Below, one piece after another: positions 63,815-64,000 of a DNA stretch of 64,000 nucleotides (positions within the stretch are counted from its first letter, which is position 1; each line of letters opens with the position of its first letter). A model generated the notes under the pieces. That model was not told the DNA's origin. It searched no databases and saw only the letters and a list, made by a program, of their open reading frames with translations. The stretch covers positions 1,138,675-1,202,674 of the forward strand of contig NZ_RARB01000001.1 of the NCBI RefSeq assembly GCF_003612015.1, given 5' to 3'. A program made the position numbers and the translations under genes. This DNA comes from Pantoea piersonii (GTDB lineage Bacteria; Pseudomonadota; Gammaproteobacteria; Enterobacterales; Enterobacteriaceae).

Positions 63815-64000
63815 GTTATCCGGATCAGGCTATGGTTATTCAAAAGGCGTTCTCTCACTACCTGTGATTGAACAGCGCAATTGCCAGACGGACAGTCCGC
63901 TTCACGCCCTGAGACATTCGACAAGCTTTTTATGGCTTCAGTAAGGGCGAGTGTCTCGCTTCGAGAGCCAGCAAATATTTCGCTTCGTCATAACAGGTTC

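Overview
This window is chromosomal DNA of an enterobacterium. Core proteins match Escherichia coli counterparts almost end to end with the same lengths (PntA 510 aa, HrpA 1300 aa, DgoR 229 aa, DgoD 382 aa, ZntB 327 aa), but gene order differs from E. coli, for example uspE lies next to pntBA. The mix (uspE-pntBA, rstAB with an M32 carboxypeptidase, feoAB, dgoRKAD, psp-ycjXF-tyrR-tpx) suggests Erwiniaceae (Pantoea, Mixta or Erwinia-like). That placement is an inference from gene content recalled from memory, not a computed phylogeny.

Layout. 0-25 kb is conserved backbone: end of uspE, transhydrogenase pntBA, ydgH, the ydgI transporter, the RstAB two-component system, an M32 carboxypeptidase, acid-shock gene asr with a candidate RstA box, tiny ydgU, protease ydgD, an Ail/OmpX-like barrel, helicase hrpA, azoR, the ydbH-ynbE-ydbL envelope operon, ldhA, a DUF333 lipoprotein and feoAB. 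25-45 kb is accessory: a GAF-EAL signalling protein, two chemoreceptors, an SDR/LysR pair, yaiL, an RluA-type enzyme, several small lipoproteins and secreted proteins, the D-galactonate operon dgoRKAD (without dgoT), LysR/DUF1330 and RidA/TetR pairs, a tandem family of small membrane proteins, and the decayed end of a Rac-like integrase abutting ttcA. 45.4-59 kb returns to backbone: ttcA, a proline-rich mini-gene, zntB, the murein-peptide genes mppA, mpaA and ycjG, then tpx, tyrR, ycjF, ycjX, pspDCBA and divergent pspF. 59-64 kb is a second, decaying accessory stretch: SRPBCC and LysR genes, a GrpB-family gene, a DUF6678-like gene, a DUF2625 gene with two frameshifts, and a VOC/glyoxalase gene with an in-frame stop.

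How genes work together. RstAB probably feeds asr through a site 1.5 kb downstream of rstB. PspF and a clear sigma-54 promoter drive the psp operon, which runs on into ycjX-ycjF. MppA, MpaA and YcjG form a murein tripeptide uptake and breakdown set. DgoR sits behind two palindromes spaced two helical turns apart. The TetR/RidA divergent promoter carries three 17-bp operators.

The least explained parts are the tandem small membrane protein cassettes beside the ttcA integrase relic (44.0-45.4 kb) and the broken immunity-like genes at 61.9-63.8 kb. No rRNA, tRNA, intact insertion sequence or CRISPR array was seen.
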